64,000 nt of DNA, from NCBI RefSeq assembly GCF_016508255.1, contig NZ_JADVKT010000008.1, positions 96,940 to 160,939 of the forward strand. Direction: 5' to 3'. Positions 1 to 11,045 of this stretch are shown piece by piece. Origin of the DNA: Acinetobacter calcoaceticus. Its GTDB lineage: Bacteria; Pseudomonadota; Gammaproteobacteria; Pseudomonadales; Moraxellaceae. Made by a program: the position numbers and the translations under genes. The notes below the pieces were generated by a model. It was not told the DNA's origin. It worked only from the letters and a program-made list of their open reading frames with translations, and made no database searches. The first letter of the stretch is position 1; each line of letters begins with the position of its first letter.

Positions 1-1
1 C

Positions 2-865
2 GAATTAAATAGTGTGCAAGAAAAACAACAAACCCTGACGGATCAGCGTCATCAATATCAACAAAAAGACGAGCAACTCAGAGAACAACTTGAAGCAAAG
101 CGTTTAGCATGGCAAGCTGCTAAGTCAGACCGTGATCATTATCAGGAACAACTCAAAGAATTAAATGCTGAAATTCAAAGTGGTTTACAACTTGATTTGG
201 TTCAGCACCAACAAAAGTTAGAAAAAGCTCAACAGCAGTTTGAAAAAATAGGGGCTGTTAACCTTGCTGCTTCACAAGAGTTTGAGGAAGTTTCTCAACG
301 TTTTGATGAGTTGAGTCACCAGATTCAAGATTTAGAAAATACGGTAACTCAATTGAAAGATGCGATGAAGAGCATTGATCAAGAAACCCGTAAGTTGTTT
401 ATGACAACGTTCGATCAGATTAATGAAGAGTTGCAGAATCTGTTTCCAAAGGTATTTAACGGCGGTGAAGCGAGTTTAAGTCTTGAAGACGACTGGCAAT
501 CTGGTGTTAAACTGATGGCAAGACCACCGGGCAAAAAAAACAGTTCTCTAGCATTACTTTCCGGTGGAGAAAAGGCTTTAACAGCGTTAGCATTGGTATT
601 TGCTATTTTTAGATTAAATCCGGCCCCGTTTTGTGTATTAGATGAAGTGGACGCACCACTTGATGATGCGAATGTTCAGAGATATTGTAATTTGGTAAAA
701 GAGCTTTCTGAACATGTACAATTCATTTACATTACACATAATAAGCTGGCGATGACCATGGCAACTGATTTGTTGGGTGTGACCATGCCTGAACCGGGCA
801 CATCAAAATTAGTCACTGTCAATTTAGAACAGGCAAAAGAATACGGGTTAGTTTCGGAGTCATAG
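2..865 (+). CDS. smc: Chromosome segregation ATPase Smc (C-terminal part, cut by window edge)
   Basis: The frame is open from the first bases, so this is the 3' end of a longer gene. The visible part, about 287 codons, starts in a Gln/Glu/Lys-rich coiled coil and ends in the C-terminal ATPase head lobe. That lobe shows the ABC signature LLSGGEKAL, the Walker B segment CVLDEVDAPLDD and a downstream ITHN switch. SMC dimers with ScpA and ScpB (both encoded at 14.6-16.0 kb) form the condensin that compacts and segregates the chromosome. The stop is one base before the zipA start, so the two are probably co-transcribed. Assignment to Smc rather than RecN or MukB rests on the LSGGE head sequence and on the zipA-ligA neighbours. 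Confidence 0.95.
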   Translation, partial: ELNSVQEKQQTLTDQRHQYQQKDEQLREQLEAKRLAWQAAKSDRDHYQEQLKELNAEIQSGLQLDLVQHQQKLEKAQQQFEKIGAVNLAASQEFEEVSQRFDELSHQIQDLENTVTQLKDAMKSIDQETRKLFMTTFDQINEELQNLFPKVFNGGEASLSLEDDWQSGVKLMARPPGKKNSSLALLSGGEKALTALALVFAIFRLNPAPFCVLDEVDAPLDDANVQRYCNLVKELSEHVQFIYITHNKLAMTMATDLLGVTMPEPGTSKLVTVNLEQAKEYGLVSES

Positions 866-866
866 A

Positions 867-1910
867 ATGGAAATCAATACGATTATTGGCATCGTTGTTG
901 CCATTGTTATTATGCTAATTGGCTTAAAAATGATTTTAAAAAAGCCAAACCATGCTGAACCCTCATTAGACAGTGATTTACATATTAATCCTGATAGTAA
1001 TCAGCCGGTTATACCTCGTCATGTACGAAATCAGCTTGAACAGCCTGAAGCAGCCGTAGGGTCTGTGGCAGCGCGAGTTGAACCGACCTTAAATGAATCA
1101 GTAGAACCACAAGTCAGTGAAACAGCTCAAGTAAAAGGATCCGTTACAGAATCCACTCCAACGACTTCATCTGAGCAAACTCAAACTTCTGTTGAACATA
1201 CTTCTGTAGTAGAAGAAATCAAATCTGAAGAAACTGTAGCGAACCCTAGCATTCATACTAATAGTTCAGTTGAGTTAGCTGATACAGTTTCTGTTCAACC
1301 AGAAGGTGAAACTGCGTCAGAAGTAAACTTGGAACTTGAAAACGAAAAAGCTGAGCCAGAGCTGAGTTTAAACCCGAATATTGAAACTGCCGAAATTGCT
1401 GAGTTTGAAGGTGAGAGTAATATTCTTGATGTGCATTTGCATGAGCAGCAACGCTATGACGATGAAAGTGCATTAGCTATGGCTGAACAGATTATTGCAC
1501 TCAATGTTTATCCTAACCCTCGCCGTGCCCTATCGGGTGATAAAGCGCTTAAAGTACTGCTGAAATATGGTTTACGTTATGGCGAAATGTCATGTTTCCA
1601 TCGCTATGAAAATACCGACGAACCAAGTGTACTTATGTTCTCAGTACTGCGCATGACTGATAATGGCCCAGCCGGATTTGATCTTGAAACCTTATCTAGT
1701 GAACAGGTTCAAGGATTGGCATTTTTCCTCGCACTTCCAAGTAGTAAGGCCGTTACTGGTTTTGACATGATGGCCAGCATAGCAGGTCTAATTGCTCGTG
1801 AAATTGATGGCAAAGTTTATGATGAGAATAATCTTGAATTTACACCACAGTTAAAAGAGCACTGGCGTCATCATGTGATTGATTATCGTCCGGCACAGGC
1901 GACTGCCTAG
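867..1910 (+). CDS. zipA: Cell division protein ZipA
   Basis: ZipA is an inner-membrane anchor that tethers FtsZ protofilaments to the membrane at the division site. The 347-residue product has the expected build: an N-terminal membrane helix (about residues 4-24, followed by KKPNH), a long Glu/Pro/Ser/Thr-rich flexible linker (about 30-195), and a C-terminal globular FtsZ-binding domain (about 205-340) containing the segment ending in HHVIDYRPA. The start codon follows the smc stop by one base, and a GGAG Shine-Dalgarno sequence lies inside the smc end. The order smc-zipA-ligA is a common gammaproteobacterial arrangement. The linker diverges freely between species; the C-terminal domain carries the identification. 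Confidence 0.93.
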   Translation: MEINTIIGIVVAIVIMLIGLKMILKKPNHAEPSLDSDLHINPDSNQPVIPRHVRNQLEQPEAAVGSVAARVEPTLNESVEPQVSETAQVKGSVTESTPTTSSEQTQTSVEHTSVVEEIKSEETVANPSIHTNSSVELADTVSVQPEGETASEVNLELENEKAEPELSLNPNIETAEIAEFEGESNILDVHLHEQQRYDDESALAMAEQIIALNVYPNPRRALSGDKALKVLLKYGLRYGEMSCFHRYENTDEPSVLMFSVLRMTDNGPAGFDLETLSSEQVQGLAFFLALPSSKAVTGFDMMASIAGLIAREIDGKVYDENNLEFTPQLKEHWRHHVIDYRPAQATA

Positions 1911-1953
1911 TTTTAATTTTTTACGTTCGTTGCGATAATTGCAACAAATTTAG

Positions 1954-4041
<2,088 letters not shown>

Positions 4042-4110
4042 TACGCTCTGCGAAATAAGAACCATTGTTTTTAGTTACAAATTAATAAACTGGTGGTTTT
4101 AGGCATATTA

Positions 4111-4153
4111 AAACACTTGTCTGAGCATATAAATCAGACAAGCGTTTATTTTT
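4111..4153 (+). terminator. Terminator after ligA
   Basis: A 14-base stem with one mismatch (AAACACTTGTCTGA against TCAGACAAGCGTTT) is followed by a T-rich run, 70 bases after the ligA stop. The remaining gap to the bacterioferritin gene is AT-rich with no other clear element. Confidence 0.8.
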
Positions 4154-4295
4154 GCAGGGGAAATTAAAATAACTTAAACTGTAAATGCGTATGTTTCTCA
4201 TTTTAATTTTATAAAAATCATAAACTTAACTAATTTTTGCTTTGCATTCATTTTTAAGATTGACCATAATGGACTCATACGATAGGAGATTTATT

Positions 4296-4760
4296 ATGCG
4301 TGGCAATCCAGAAGTCATAGACTATTTAAATATGCTCATTGGCGGAGAGTTGGCTGCCCGTGATCAATATCTAATCCATTCTCGTATGTATGAAGATTGG
4401 GGCTTAAATAAAATTTATGAACGTATCGACCATGAGATGCAAGAAGAAGCTTCTCATGCTGATGCGATCATTCGCCGTGTATTGTTCTTAGGCGCTAAAC
4501 CAAACATGCATCGTGAAGATATTAATGTTGGTACTGACGTTGTATCTTGCTTAAAAGCTGATTTGGCACTTGAATATCACGTTCGTGAAAAGTTAGCGAC
4601 AGGTATCAAGCTTTGTGAAGAGAAGGGCGATTACATTAGCCGTGATATGTTACGTCAACAATTATCTGACACTGAAGAAGACCATACATATTGGTTAGAA
4701 AAGCAATTACGTTTAATTGAGTTGATTGGTTTGCAAAATTATATTCAATCTCAAATTTGA
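4296..4760 (+). CDS. bfr: Bacterioferritin, haem-ligand Met absent
   Basis: Bacterioferritins form 24-subunit shells that oxidise ferrous iron and store it as a mineral core. The 154-residue product matches the family length. It keeps the di-iron ferroxidase residues: Glu18, Glu51, His54, the Glu of LALE (residue 93) and the ExxH pair near residues 127-130. The position that holds the axial haem ligand Met52 in E. coli Bfr is Ala here (EEASHAD), so this subunit probably cannot bind haem between dimers. I chose the ATG at 4296 because an AGGAG site lies seven bases upstream and the product then begins in the usual way ([12 protein letters not shown]). It is a single gene with its own terminator. 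Regulation by iron is likely, but no Fur box was recognised. Confidence 0.93.
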   Translation: MRGNPEVIDYLNMLIGGELAARDQYLIHSRMYEDWGLNKIYERIDHEMQEEASHADAIIRRVLFLGAKPNMHREDINVGTDVVSCLKADLALEYHVREKLATGIKLCEEKGDYISRDMLRQQLSDTEEDHTYWLEKQLRLIELIGLQNYIQSQI

Positions 4761-4769
4761 TTTAGAAGA

Positions 4770-4791
4770 CCCAGCTTTAGCTGGGTTTTTT
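4770..4791 (+). terminator. Terminator after bfr
   Basis: CCCAGC-TTTA-GCTGGG stem-loop followed by a run of T, directly after the bacterioferritin stop. Confidence 0.9.
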
Positions 4792-4854
4792 ATTAAATGT
4801 TTTAGAATAAATTAAATTTATAAAAAACTAATTTTATCCAAAATGAACATATTC

Positions 4855-4992
4855 AAAGCCTTACTACATAAGGCTTTGGTAGTTACAAAAAAGTCAGAAA
4901 AATTGTATCACACCCCCTGTTTTTTTTATGGAATTGGATATAATTTCGCCAATAAAACCCTTGCCTGGAAATTTAATAAGGCAAGGGTTTTT
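4855..4992 (+). promoter_or_regulatory. Structured leader in front of the MFS gene
   Basis: Two perfect inverted repeats sit here: a 9-bp stem (4855-4863 with 4869-4877) and a 12-bp stem (4954-4965 with 4980-4991) ending in five T. Between them lies a -10-like TATAAT at 4939-4944 with a weak -35 (CTGTTT, 4917-4922). If that promoter is used, the second hairpin is a terminator-like structure inside the 5' leader of the gene starting at 5049. A tandem terminator for the upstream gene is the simpler alternative. A 64-codon ORF across this stretch looks non-coding. Confidence 0.45.
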
Positions 4993-5048
4993 CTATGGAA
5001 AATCGGTTGGTATGGATCGCCAATGATTTTATGGTGAGCTTGTAAAAT

Positions 5049-6242
5049 ATGTTATTTACCAAACCTGCTGTTTTAGATACAGCTACTCTCCTAAGCACAC
5101 AACGTCTCGCAACACGTCTTAGCTTTTTTAGTTTAGGCTTTGCGACGGCAGCTTGGGCACCACTTATTCCTTTTGCACAGCAGCGTTTAAACCTAAATCA
5201 TGCAGATTTCGGTTTACTTCTCTTGTGTATGGGAATTGGATCGATGATTGCGATGCCAGCTACTGGTGCTTTAGTAAAGCGCTGGGGATGTCGTCCATTA
5301 ATTGCATTAGCATTAATGCTACTCATGGTTTTATTACCGAGCCTAACAATGTGGAATAGCATTGTAATGATGGCTGTAGCACTATTTATTTTTGGTTCAG
5401 CAGCAGGATGTCTTGGTGTAGCAATAAATTTACAAGCTGTAGTGGTTGAAAAGCATAGCTTGCGTGCTTTGATGTCTAGTTTTCATGGCATGTGTAGTCT
5501 GGGGGGCTTAACAGGCGCTATGCTCGTAACTGGTTTATTGGCAGTAGGTCTTTCTCCTTTAATGAGTACATTGTCGGTTGTGATGATTCTGCTCGTTATT
5601 GGGGGAATAGCAATTCCTTCTTGTTTAACGAGTTTTGAACAAGATGAGCGGCCAGATGAAGAAATGATTGATAAGCCTAAAAAACATTATCGACCGAATG
5701 GCATTATTATGCTTATTGGTATGATGTGTTTTATTGCCTTTTTATCAGAAGGTGCGGCAATGGATTGGGGTGGTATTTATTTAACAAGTAAATATCAACT
5801 TAATCCTGCTTTTGCAGGGCTAGCCTATACCTTTTTTGCACTTAGCTTGACCACAGGGCGTTTCGCAGGTCATATCTTGCTTAAGCAATGGGGTGAAAAA
5901 AGTATTGTGACTTATAGTGCGATTGGCGCAGCAATTGGGATGGTTGTTATTGTGACTGCTCCAATTTGGCAGGTGGTTATATTAGGCTACGCTCTTCTCG
6001 GATTAGGCTGTTCTAATATTGTACCAGTCATGTTTTCTCGCGTGGGTCGACAAAATGATATGCCTAAGGCGACAGCATTATCCTTGGTATCTACTATTGC
6101 TTATACAGGTTCACTAAGTGGGCCTGCTTTAATTGGTTTAATCGGTGAATGGACCAGTTTAAGCACTGTTTTAACAGGCGTAGCGGTCCTATTGTTTATT
6201 ATTGCTTTACTTAACCGCTTTACGGTAATAAAGGCGAGTTAA
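5049..6242 (+). CDS. MFS transporter, YbjJ-like
   Basis: This is a 397-residue, very hydrophobic protein with about 12 predicted membrane helices in two halves separated by a charged cytoplasmic loop (about residues 195-215, rich in Asp/Glu/Lys). It carries an MFS-like loop between helices 2 and 3 (ALVKRWGCRP). The N-terminal half, with AAWAPLIPFAQ and the SSFHGMCSLGGLTGA stretch, resembles E. coli YbjJ, an inner-membrane carrier of uncertain substrate. The start has only a distant GGTGAG site, 11 bases upstream. The gene stands alone between two terminators. The substrate cannot be inferred from sequence; sugar or drug export are both possible. Confidence 0.8.
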   Translation: MLFTKPAVLDTATLLSTQRLATRLSFFSLGFATAAWAPLIPFAQQRLNLNHADFGLLLLCMGIGSMIAMPATGALVKRWGCRPLIALALMLLMVLLPSLTMWNSIVMMAVALFIFGSAAGCLGVAINLQAVVVEKHSLRALMSSFHGMCSLGGLTGAMLVTGLLAVGLSPLMSTLSVVMILLVIGGIAIPSCLTSFEQDERPDEEMIDKPKKHYRPNGIIMLIGMMCFIAFLSEGAAMDWGGIYLTSKYQLNPAFAGLAYTFFALSLTTGRFAGHILLKQWGEKSIVTYSAIGAAIGMVVIVTAPIWQVVILGYALLGLGCSNIVPVMFSRVGRQNDMPKATALSLVSTIAYTGSLSGPALIGLIGEWTSLSTVLTGVAVLLFIIALLNRFTVIKAS

Positions 6243-6244
6243 TT

Positions 6245-6303
6245 TATAGATTAAAAATCAATCTATAGAACATCGAGAAGCTAAGCTTCTCGATGTTTTT
6301 TTA
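6245..6303. terminator. Bidirectional terminator between MFS gene and otsA
   Basis: A weak 8-bp stem (6245-6252 with 6260-6267) is followed by a strong 12-bp stem (ACATCGAGAAGC with its complement, 6270-6296) and eight T. It lies between convergent genes. Confidence 0.85.
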
Positions 6304-6310
6304 TTTAGAT

Positions 6311-7744
6311 TTATAAGACCTGATAGATCGATTGATATTTCTCTTGCAATGATTGTTGCGGTTTCATCATTGAAGTCGAAACGTTTTCGAGATCATCCAA
6401 GAAATTATTCCGCCAATGGGTCAAATCACAAGCAGTTAAACCTTCTATCAATTGTTGATAACGATTGATACGTTCTGCTTTAGACATCTCTAAAGCCATT
6501 TTTAAGGTATCTATCATGGCAGCCCTATCTTGTGGGTCAACAATCAGTGCTTGAGACATTTGCTCAGCAGCACCAGCATATTTAGATAAAATGAGAACAC
6601 CTGGATTTTCTGGATCTTGGGCAGCAATATATTCTTTAGCGACTAGATTCATACCATCTCGTAGTGAACTGATCCAGCAAATATCTGAATTACGATAAAT
6701 ATGCATGAGGCTGTGATGTTGAACAGTGTCATAGCAACAATCTACAGGTCTCCAATCTTCATGCGCAAACTCTTCATTAATCAACTCAAGCTTCGTTTTA
6801 AAACGTTGATGTAAGCGTTGATAAACTGGAATGTCGGTGCGAGAGGGTGTTGCTACTTGAATATGCCGAACGAGTCCATGATATTCAGGGTTGATTTCTA
6901 AGAAAGTGGCAAATGCATTAAAACGTTCAAGTAAACCTTTTGAATAATCAATTCGGTCAACCCCGATAATTGTTTTTTGCCGAGGTATTTCTTCAAAATT
7001 GAATATAGAAGGGGCATGAGCACTCTTTTGAGCTTGTTGTTGAATAAGCTCAGGTTGAACGCCAATCGGATATGACTTAATCAGTACTTGGCGTTTCTTG
7101 TAGCTAATACGGTTAGATTGTATTTTTTGGGCTTCCAGTAAACTAATACATGTTCGCATACATGCATTTTGGTCAGTTTGGGTCTGTAAACCGATCACAT
7201 CATATTGGCTCAAATCTTGGATTAGCTCGAGTGCCACTGGAACTTTGCGCCAAATATTCAGGCTTGCAAAAGGAATATGTAAAAAGAAACCAATTTTATT
7301 TTGCATGCCTAATTCACGGCAATAACGTGCCACACTAAAAAAGTGGTAATCATGTACCCAAATAAGATCTTCAGGTTGAGCAAGCTGTTTTAGCTTTTGA
7401 GCAAATAATCGGTTGACCTTTTGATACGTATTATATTCTTGGGCATCATATTCAATCAGATCATCACGACTATGCATCGCTGGCCACAGAACTTTATTCG
7501 CAAATCCACAGTAATATTGTGCATATTGCTGATGAGTAAGAGGGCAGGTAATGTAATCAATTCCCTGAGAGTAGGCCTGTTCAAATTCTGGAGCTTCGCT
7601 ATCGGTAATTTGCTGTCCATTCCAGCCTAACCAGATGCCATTGCTATCATTTAATGCATCTTGTACAGCTACAGCGAGGCCACCAGCCGAAGATTTACCA
7701 GAAGGCATACTTATTCGATTTGATAACACGATTAATTTAGACAT
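6311..7744 (-). CDS. otsA: Trehalose-6-phosphate synthase OtsA
   Basis: OtsA makes trehalose-6-phosphate from UDP-glucose and glucose-6-phosphate, the first step in trehalose production under osmotic or heat stress. The 477-residue protein is a GT20 glycosyltransferase. It has an N-terminal RIS/SAGGLAVAV loop, VHDYHFF and FFLHIPFAS in the first domain, the nucleotide-sugar site GVDRIDYSKG, and the C-terminal RDGMNLVAKE block. It is the second gene of a two-gene operon; its start overlaps the otsB end by 13 bases. Confidence 0.96.
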   Translation of the reverse strand: MSKLIVLSNRISMPSGKSSAGGLAVAVQDALNDSNGIWLGWNGQQITDSEAPEFEQAYSQGIDYITCPLTHQQYAQYYCGFANKVLWPAMHSRDDLIEYDAQEYNTYQKVNRLFAQKLKQLAQPEDLIWVHDYHFFSVARYCRELGMQNKIGFFLHIPFASLNIWRKVPVALELIQDLSQYDVIGLQTQTDQNACMRTCISLLEAQKIQSNRISYKKRQVLIKSYPIGVQPELIQQQAQKSAHAPSIFNFEEIPRQKTIIGVDRIDYSKGLLERFNAFATFLEINPEYHGLVRHIQVATPSRTDIPVYQRLHQRFKTKLELINEEFAHEDWRPVDCCYDTVQHHSLMHIYRNSDICWISSLRDGMNLVAKEYIAAQDPENPGVLILSKYAGAAEQMSQALIVDPQDRAAMIDTLKMALEMSKAERINRYQQLIEGLTACDLTHWRNNFLDDLENVSTSMMKPQQSLQEKYQSIYQVL

Positions 7745-8583
7745 AATTGTTCTCCATTCTGATTTTGGCTATTTTTGACATATAATTTTTTTATTCTGTC
7801 TTGAAATAAAAAAAGAAAATTAGCGACATTATTAATATCTTTTAATCTGTATTTAGCTTCTGTTTCACCAGAACCTACCTTAATTGAAATACCTGATTTT
7901 TGATTAGTAAAAATAAAACCTGATTCATCGGTTAAATCATCTCCAATAAAAATAGGGTGAGATAATGGTGAATTAAAGTGATTTAATATAGTTTGAATTG
8001 CTTGACCTTTATCTGCTTGTTTAGGTATTAACTCAATAACATATTTACCTTTACTGATTTTTAGTTGAGGATAAAAATACTTAATCTGCTGCATAATATA
8101 AATCGCATTATTTTCTAATTCAGGGTTTTCTCTATAATGTAAAGCTACAGAATATCCTTTATCCTCAATTAATAATTCAGGATATGTTTTGCAAGCTTGT
8201 ATAATATCTTGTTTTAATTTTTTAAAATTAATATCAGTTAAGTCTGGTCGAATGGTAGTATTCGAATCAACATGAATATCTAGACCATGTAAACCAGCAA
8301 TAGGAATTTCAATAGGCTTTAAAAGCTTTTGAGCAGTTGCTACATCGCGGCCTGTGACAGCAACGACAGGTATATTTAATTCAATTACTTCTTTAATTAT
8401 TTCTAATGTTGAATTAGGAATAAAACTTTGCTCTGGATTAATTTGAAAGGGAGATAAGGTTCCATCAATATCTAAAAATAAGCAGTAATTTTTATCAACA
8501 GCTAAAGTGTTGATAATATCACTAGGTGTAACAAAAAATGTATCTTTTACTCTCCCATCAGATAATGAATTTTGAGTCTTCAT
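7732..8583 (-). CDS. otsB: Trehalose-6-phosphate phosphatase OtsB
   Basis: OtsB removes phosphate from trehalose-6-phosphate to give free trehalose. The 283-residue HAD-superfamily protein shows the nucleophile motif LDIDGTLSPF near residue 40, motif II VTGR, and the C-terminal acidic motif FIGDDLTDE. It is the first gene of the otsBA operon, overlapping otsA by 13 bases. The gene is noticeably more AT-rich than otsA, and the N-terminal 25 residues are an extension of no clear function. Osmotic-stress regulation is known for the pathway; no specific site was identified. Confidence 0.94.
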   Translation of the reverse strand: MKTQNSLSDGRVKDTFFVTPSDIINTLAVDKNYCLFLDIDGTLSPFQINPEQSFIPNSTLEIIKEVIELNIPVVAVTGRDVATAQKLLKPIEIPIAGLHGLDIHVDSNTTIRPDLTDINFKKLKQDIIQACKTYPELLIEDKGYSVALHYRENPELENNAIYIMQQIKYFYPQLKISKGKYVIELIPKQADKGQAIQTILNHFNSPLSHPIFIGDDLTDESGFIFTNQKSGISIKVGSGETEAKYRLKDINNVANFLFLFQDRIKKLYVKNSQNQNGEQLCLN

Positions 8584-8927
8584 TTAGATTACCTAATATT
8601 TATTTGATCAATAATTAATCTTCTAACATTAAAATGAATTGATGAGTCATTTTTTTTAATAAAAAAACATAAGTATTAACATTAATTACATTGCATAATA
8701 GATTTATAGGCAAAGTGTGGAGTATGTTGTTTTTTCAGTGGCTTCAATGTTTAGATAATTAATTTTTTGTATAGTTCATATAAATATTATACTTCTTACT
8801 TTTTAATATGTTTCATAATATTAATAAATTTTAAATAGTTGATTTAACTTCGAAGTCTTGATAATCCGTTTTGATTTTAAAAGATATTTTTTCTATAGAT
8901 TAATATATAATCCTCACAAAATGCGGC
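8584..8927. other. AT-rich divergent intergenic region
   Basis: This 344-base stretch separates the divergent otsB and bioH-like genes. It is very AT-rich and must hold both promoters. The only element I can point to is a TATAAT -10-like hexamer at 8906-8911 for the plus-strand gene. No ORF, RNA gene or strong inverted repeat was seen. Confidence 0.5.
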
Positions 8928-9671
8928 ATGAGTACGAATATGAAGTTACAAAATAAAATTTTACTGATTACGGGGTGGGGAGTAGGCATTGAACCTTTAC
9001 AATCATTAAAATTGCATTTAGAACAGAAGGGATATGAAACTCAACTCATTAATATTTTTAATGTTTTAGATAATAGTTTTCAAACTCAGCTTAATTCTCT
9101 AAATGACATCGATACTGTAATAGGCTGGTCTCTAGGAGGTCAGCTCTCTACTGTACTGGTTGAACGTTTTTATCAAAGCACTGGAAAGGCTAAAACCCTA
9201 ATTACACTGGCGTCAAATCCATGCTTTGTGGCTAATGATTCTTGGCATACTGCTATGCCATCACAAGTATTTAAACGTTTTAAGCAGTCTTTTACAGAAG
9301 ATCCGCAAGCAACTTTAAAGCGTTTTTGTTATTTAATTACTCAAGGTTCAGCACAAGCAAAACAAGATTGGTTAACCTTACAAAATTTAATAAATGATCA
9401 ACCTCAAGAACTATTGTTACAAGGTTTAGAAATGTTAGAGCAACTAAACTTAGTAGATAACTTGAAAAATTATCCTGGCTTACAACTTCATTTGTTGGCC
9501 GAGCAAGATGGTGTCATTCCTTGCAAAATTGAGTTGAATCTCCAAAATATAGCGACAGAAAAGATAGAATATAAGCTATTAAAAGACGCGACCCATGCTT
9601 TTCCTTACCTACAGGTCGAACGCACAATTGAAGAAATCTGCCAATTTTTAACAAATCATCAGCAAAGTTAA
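8928..9671 (+). CDS. BioH-like alpha/beta hydrolase, putative pimeloyl-ACP methyl ester esterase
   Basis: The 247-residue protein has an alpha/beta-hydrolase pattern: an early LLITGWG oxyanion strand, the nucleophile elbow GWSLGG (Ser68), a late Asp in AEQDGVIP and a His in DATHAFP. Lying directly ahead of bioA-F-C-D, it most likely cleaves the methyl ester of pimeloyl-ACP, the step BioH performs in E. coli, opposite the methyltransferase BioC encoded downstream. No ribosome site precedes either the ATG at 8928 or the alternative at 8940. A TATAAT ends only 16 bases before 8928, so the mRNA may be nearly leaderless. It could instead be one of the non-homologous BioH substitutes; the role is inferred from context. 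Confidence 0.75.
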   Translation: MSTNMKLQNKILLITGWGVGIEPLQSLKLHLEQKGYETQLINIFNVLDNSFQTQLNSLNDIDTVIGWSLGGQLSTVLVERFYQSTGKAKTLITLASNPCFVANDSWHTAMPSQVFKRFKQSFTEDPQATLKRFCYLITQGSAQAKQDWLTLQNLINDQPQELLLQGLEMLEQLNLVDNLKNYPGLQLHLLAEQDGVIPCKIELNLQNIATEKIEYKLLKDATHAFPYLQVERTIEEICQFLTNHQQS

Positions 9672-9714
9672 TAAGCTTTGATTGATCTCGCAATTTTCTT
9701 TCATTATTAACAGG

Positions 9715-9730
9715 TTTAACATGTGCTAAA
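9715..9730. promoter_or_regulatory. Near-palindrome at the bioA promoter
   Basis: TTTAACATGTGCTAAA is a 16-base palindrome with one mismatched pair, 33 bases before bioA. A possible promoter (TTGATC at 9682-9687, TTATTA at 9704-9709) would place it around the transcription start, where a repressor could act. No match to a known BirA site can be claimed. Confidence 0.3.
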
Positions 9731-9763
9731 TGAAAGATTTGATTGCTGTAAAGGGTAACTAGG

Positions 9764-11044
9764 ATGACCGATAATTTTGATTTGGAACATATTTGGCATC
9801 CTTATACTTCCATGACCAATCCGTTACCTACATTTAAAGTTAAGCGTGCTTATGGTGCGACAATTGAATTAGATGATGGGCGAACTCTCATTGATGGGAT
9901 GTCTTCATGGTGGTGTGCTATTCATGGTTACAATCATCCTGAGCTCAATCAGGCGGTCACGGATCAATTACAAAACATGTCTCATATCATGTTTGGTGGA
10001 TTAACTCATGATCCTGCCATTGAGCTTGGTAAAATTCTTTTAAAAATTACCCCACCAAGTCTCGATAAAATTTTTTATGCAGATTCAGGTTCTGTTGCTG
10101 TTGAAGTAGCCTTAAAAATGGCTGTGCAATTTTGGACTGCTCAAGGTCAACCGCAGAAAACCAACTTTATTACAACGCGTTCGGGCTATCACGGTGATAC
10201 ATGGAATGCGATGTCTGTGTGTGATCCAGTCACAGGCATGCATCAGATTTTTGGTACGAGTTTACCAAACCGCCTTTTTGTTACTGCGCCTCAAGTCAAA
10301 TTTCATGAAGAGTGGAATCCAAAAGATATTGCAGAGTTAGAAAATGCAATTCAATTAAATCATGAAAATTTAGCTGCCCTCATTATTGAGCCGATTGTAC
10401 AAGGTGCAGGAGGCATGCGTTTTTATCATCCTGAATATTTGCGTCAGGCCAAAGCACTTTGTGAAAAATATAACCTGCTTTTAATTTTTGATGAAATTGC
10501 CACAGGCTTTGGTCGCACTGGTAAGCTTTTTGCGTGGGAACATGCACAAGTTGAGCCTGATATTATGTGTATAGGTAAAGGCTTAACAGGTGGCTATATG
10601 ACTTTGTCTGCGACTTTAACGACAAAACATGTTGCAGAAACGATTAGTCAGGGTGAGGCTGGGGTATTTATGCATGGCCCAACCTTTATGGCCAATCCGC
10701 TTGCTTGCGCGGTTGCTTTAAAAAGTACTCAATTGTTAATTGAACAAGATTGGCAAGCCAACATTAAACGAATTGAACAACAGCTTACTCAATATTTGAC
10801 ACCTTTAAGTGAGCTTGATTACATTGCTGATGTGCGAGTGCTAGGTGCTATTGGTGTAGTAGAACTCACCTTTAATGTTGATATGAAAACTTTACAGAAA
10901 CAGTTTGTAGATCGGGGAATCTGGATTCGACCTTTTGGCAAACTAGTTTATGTGATGCCGCCTTATGTCATCACTCAACAAGAGCTAAGTAATTTGCTTG
11001 AACAATTGGTTGAAGTTGTTAAAAAATTGCAGGGAGCGCATTAA
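9764..11044 (+). CDS. bioA: Adenosylmethionine-8-amino-7-oxononanoate aminotransferase BioA
   Basis: BioA transfers an amino group from S-adenosylmethionine to 7-keto-8-aminopelargonate, giving 7,8-diaminopelargonate. The 426-residue fold-type I PLP enzyme shows the family opening IWHPYTSM, the SSWWCAIHG substrate loop, [10 protein letters not shown], the [14 protein letters not shown] cofactor region and the PLP-binding Lys272 in [13 protein letters not shown]. It starts the close-packed bioA-bioF-bioC-bioD run; bioF begins one base past its stop. Confidence 0.97.
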   Translation: MTDNFDLEHIWHPYTSMTNPLPTFKVKRAYGATIELDDGRTLIDGMSSWWCAIHGYNHPELNQAVTDQLQNMSHIMFGGLTHDPAIELGKILLKITPPSLDKIFYADSGSVAVEVALKMAVQFWTAQGQPQKTNFITTRSGYHGDTWNAMSVCDPVTGMHQIFGTSLPNRLFVTAPQVKFHEEWNPKDIAELENAIQLNHENLAALIIEPIVQGAGGMRFYHPEYLRQAKALCEKYNLLLIFDEIATGFGRTGKLFAWEHAQVEPDIMCIGKGLTGGYMTLSATLTTKHVAETISQGEAGVFMHGPTFMANPLACAVALKSTQLLIEQDWQANIKRIEQQLTQYLTPLSELDYIADVRVLGAIGVVELTFNVDMKTLQKQFVDRGIWIRPFGKLVYVMPPYVITQQELSNLLEQLVEVVKKLQGAH

Positions 11045-11045
11045 G

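Noticed and set aside
4843..5037. 64-codon ORF before the MFS gene
   Set aside because: It runs through two perfect hairpins and a T-run, has no ribosome site and no recognisable protein sequence.
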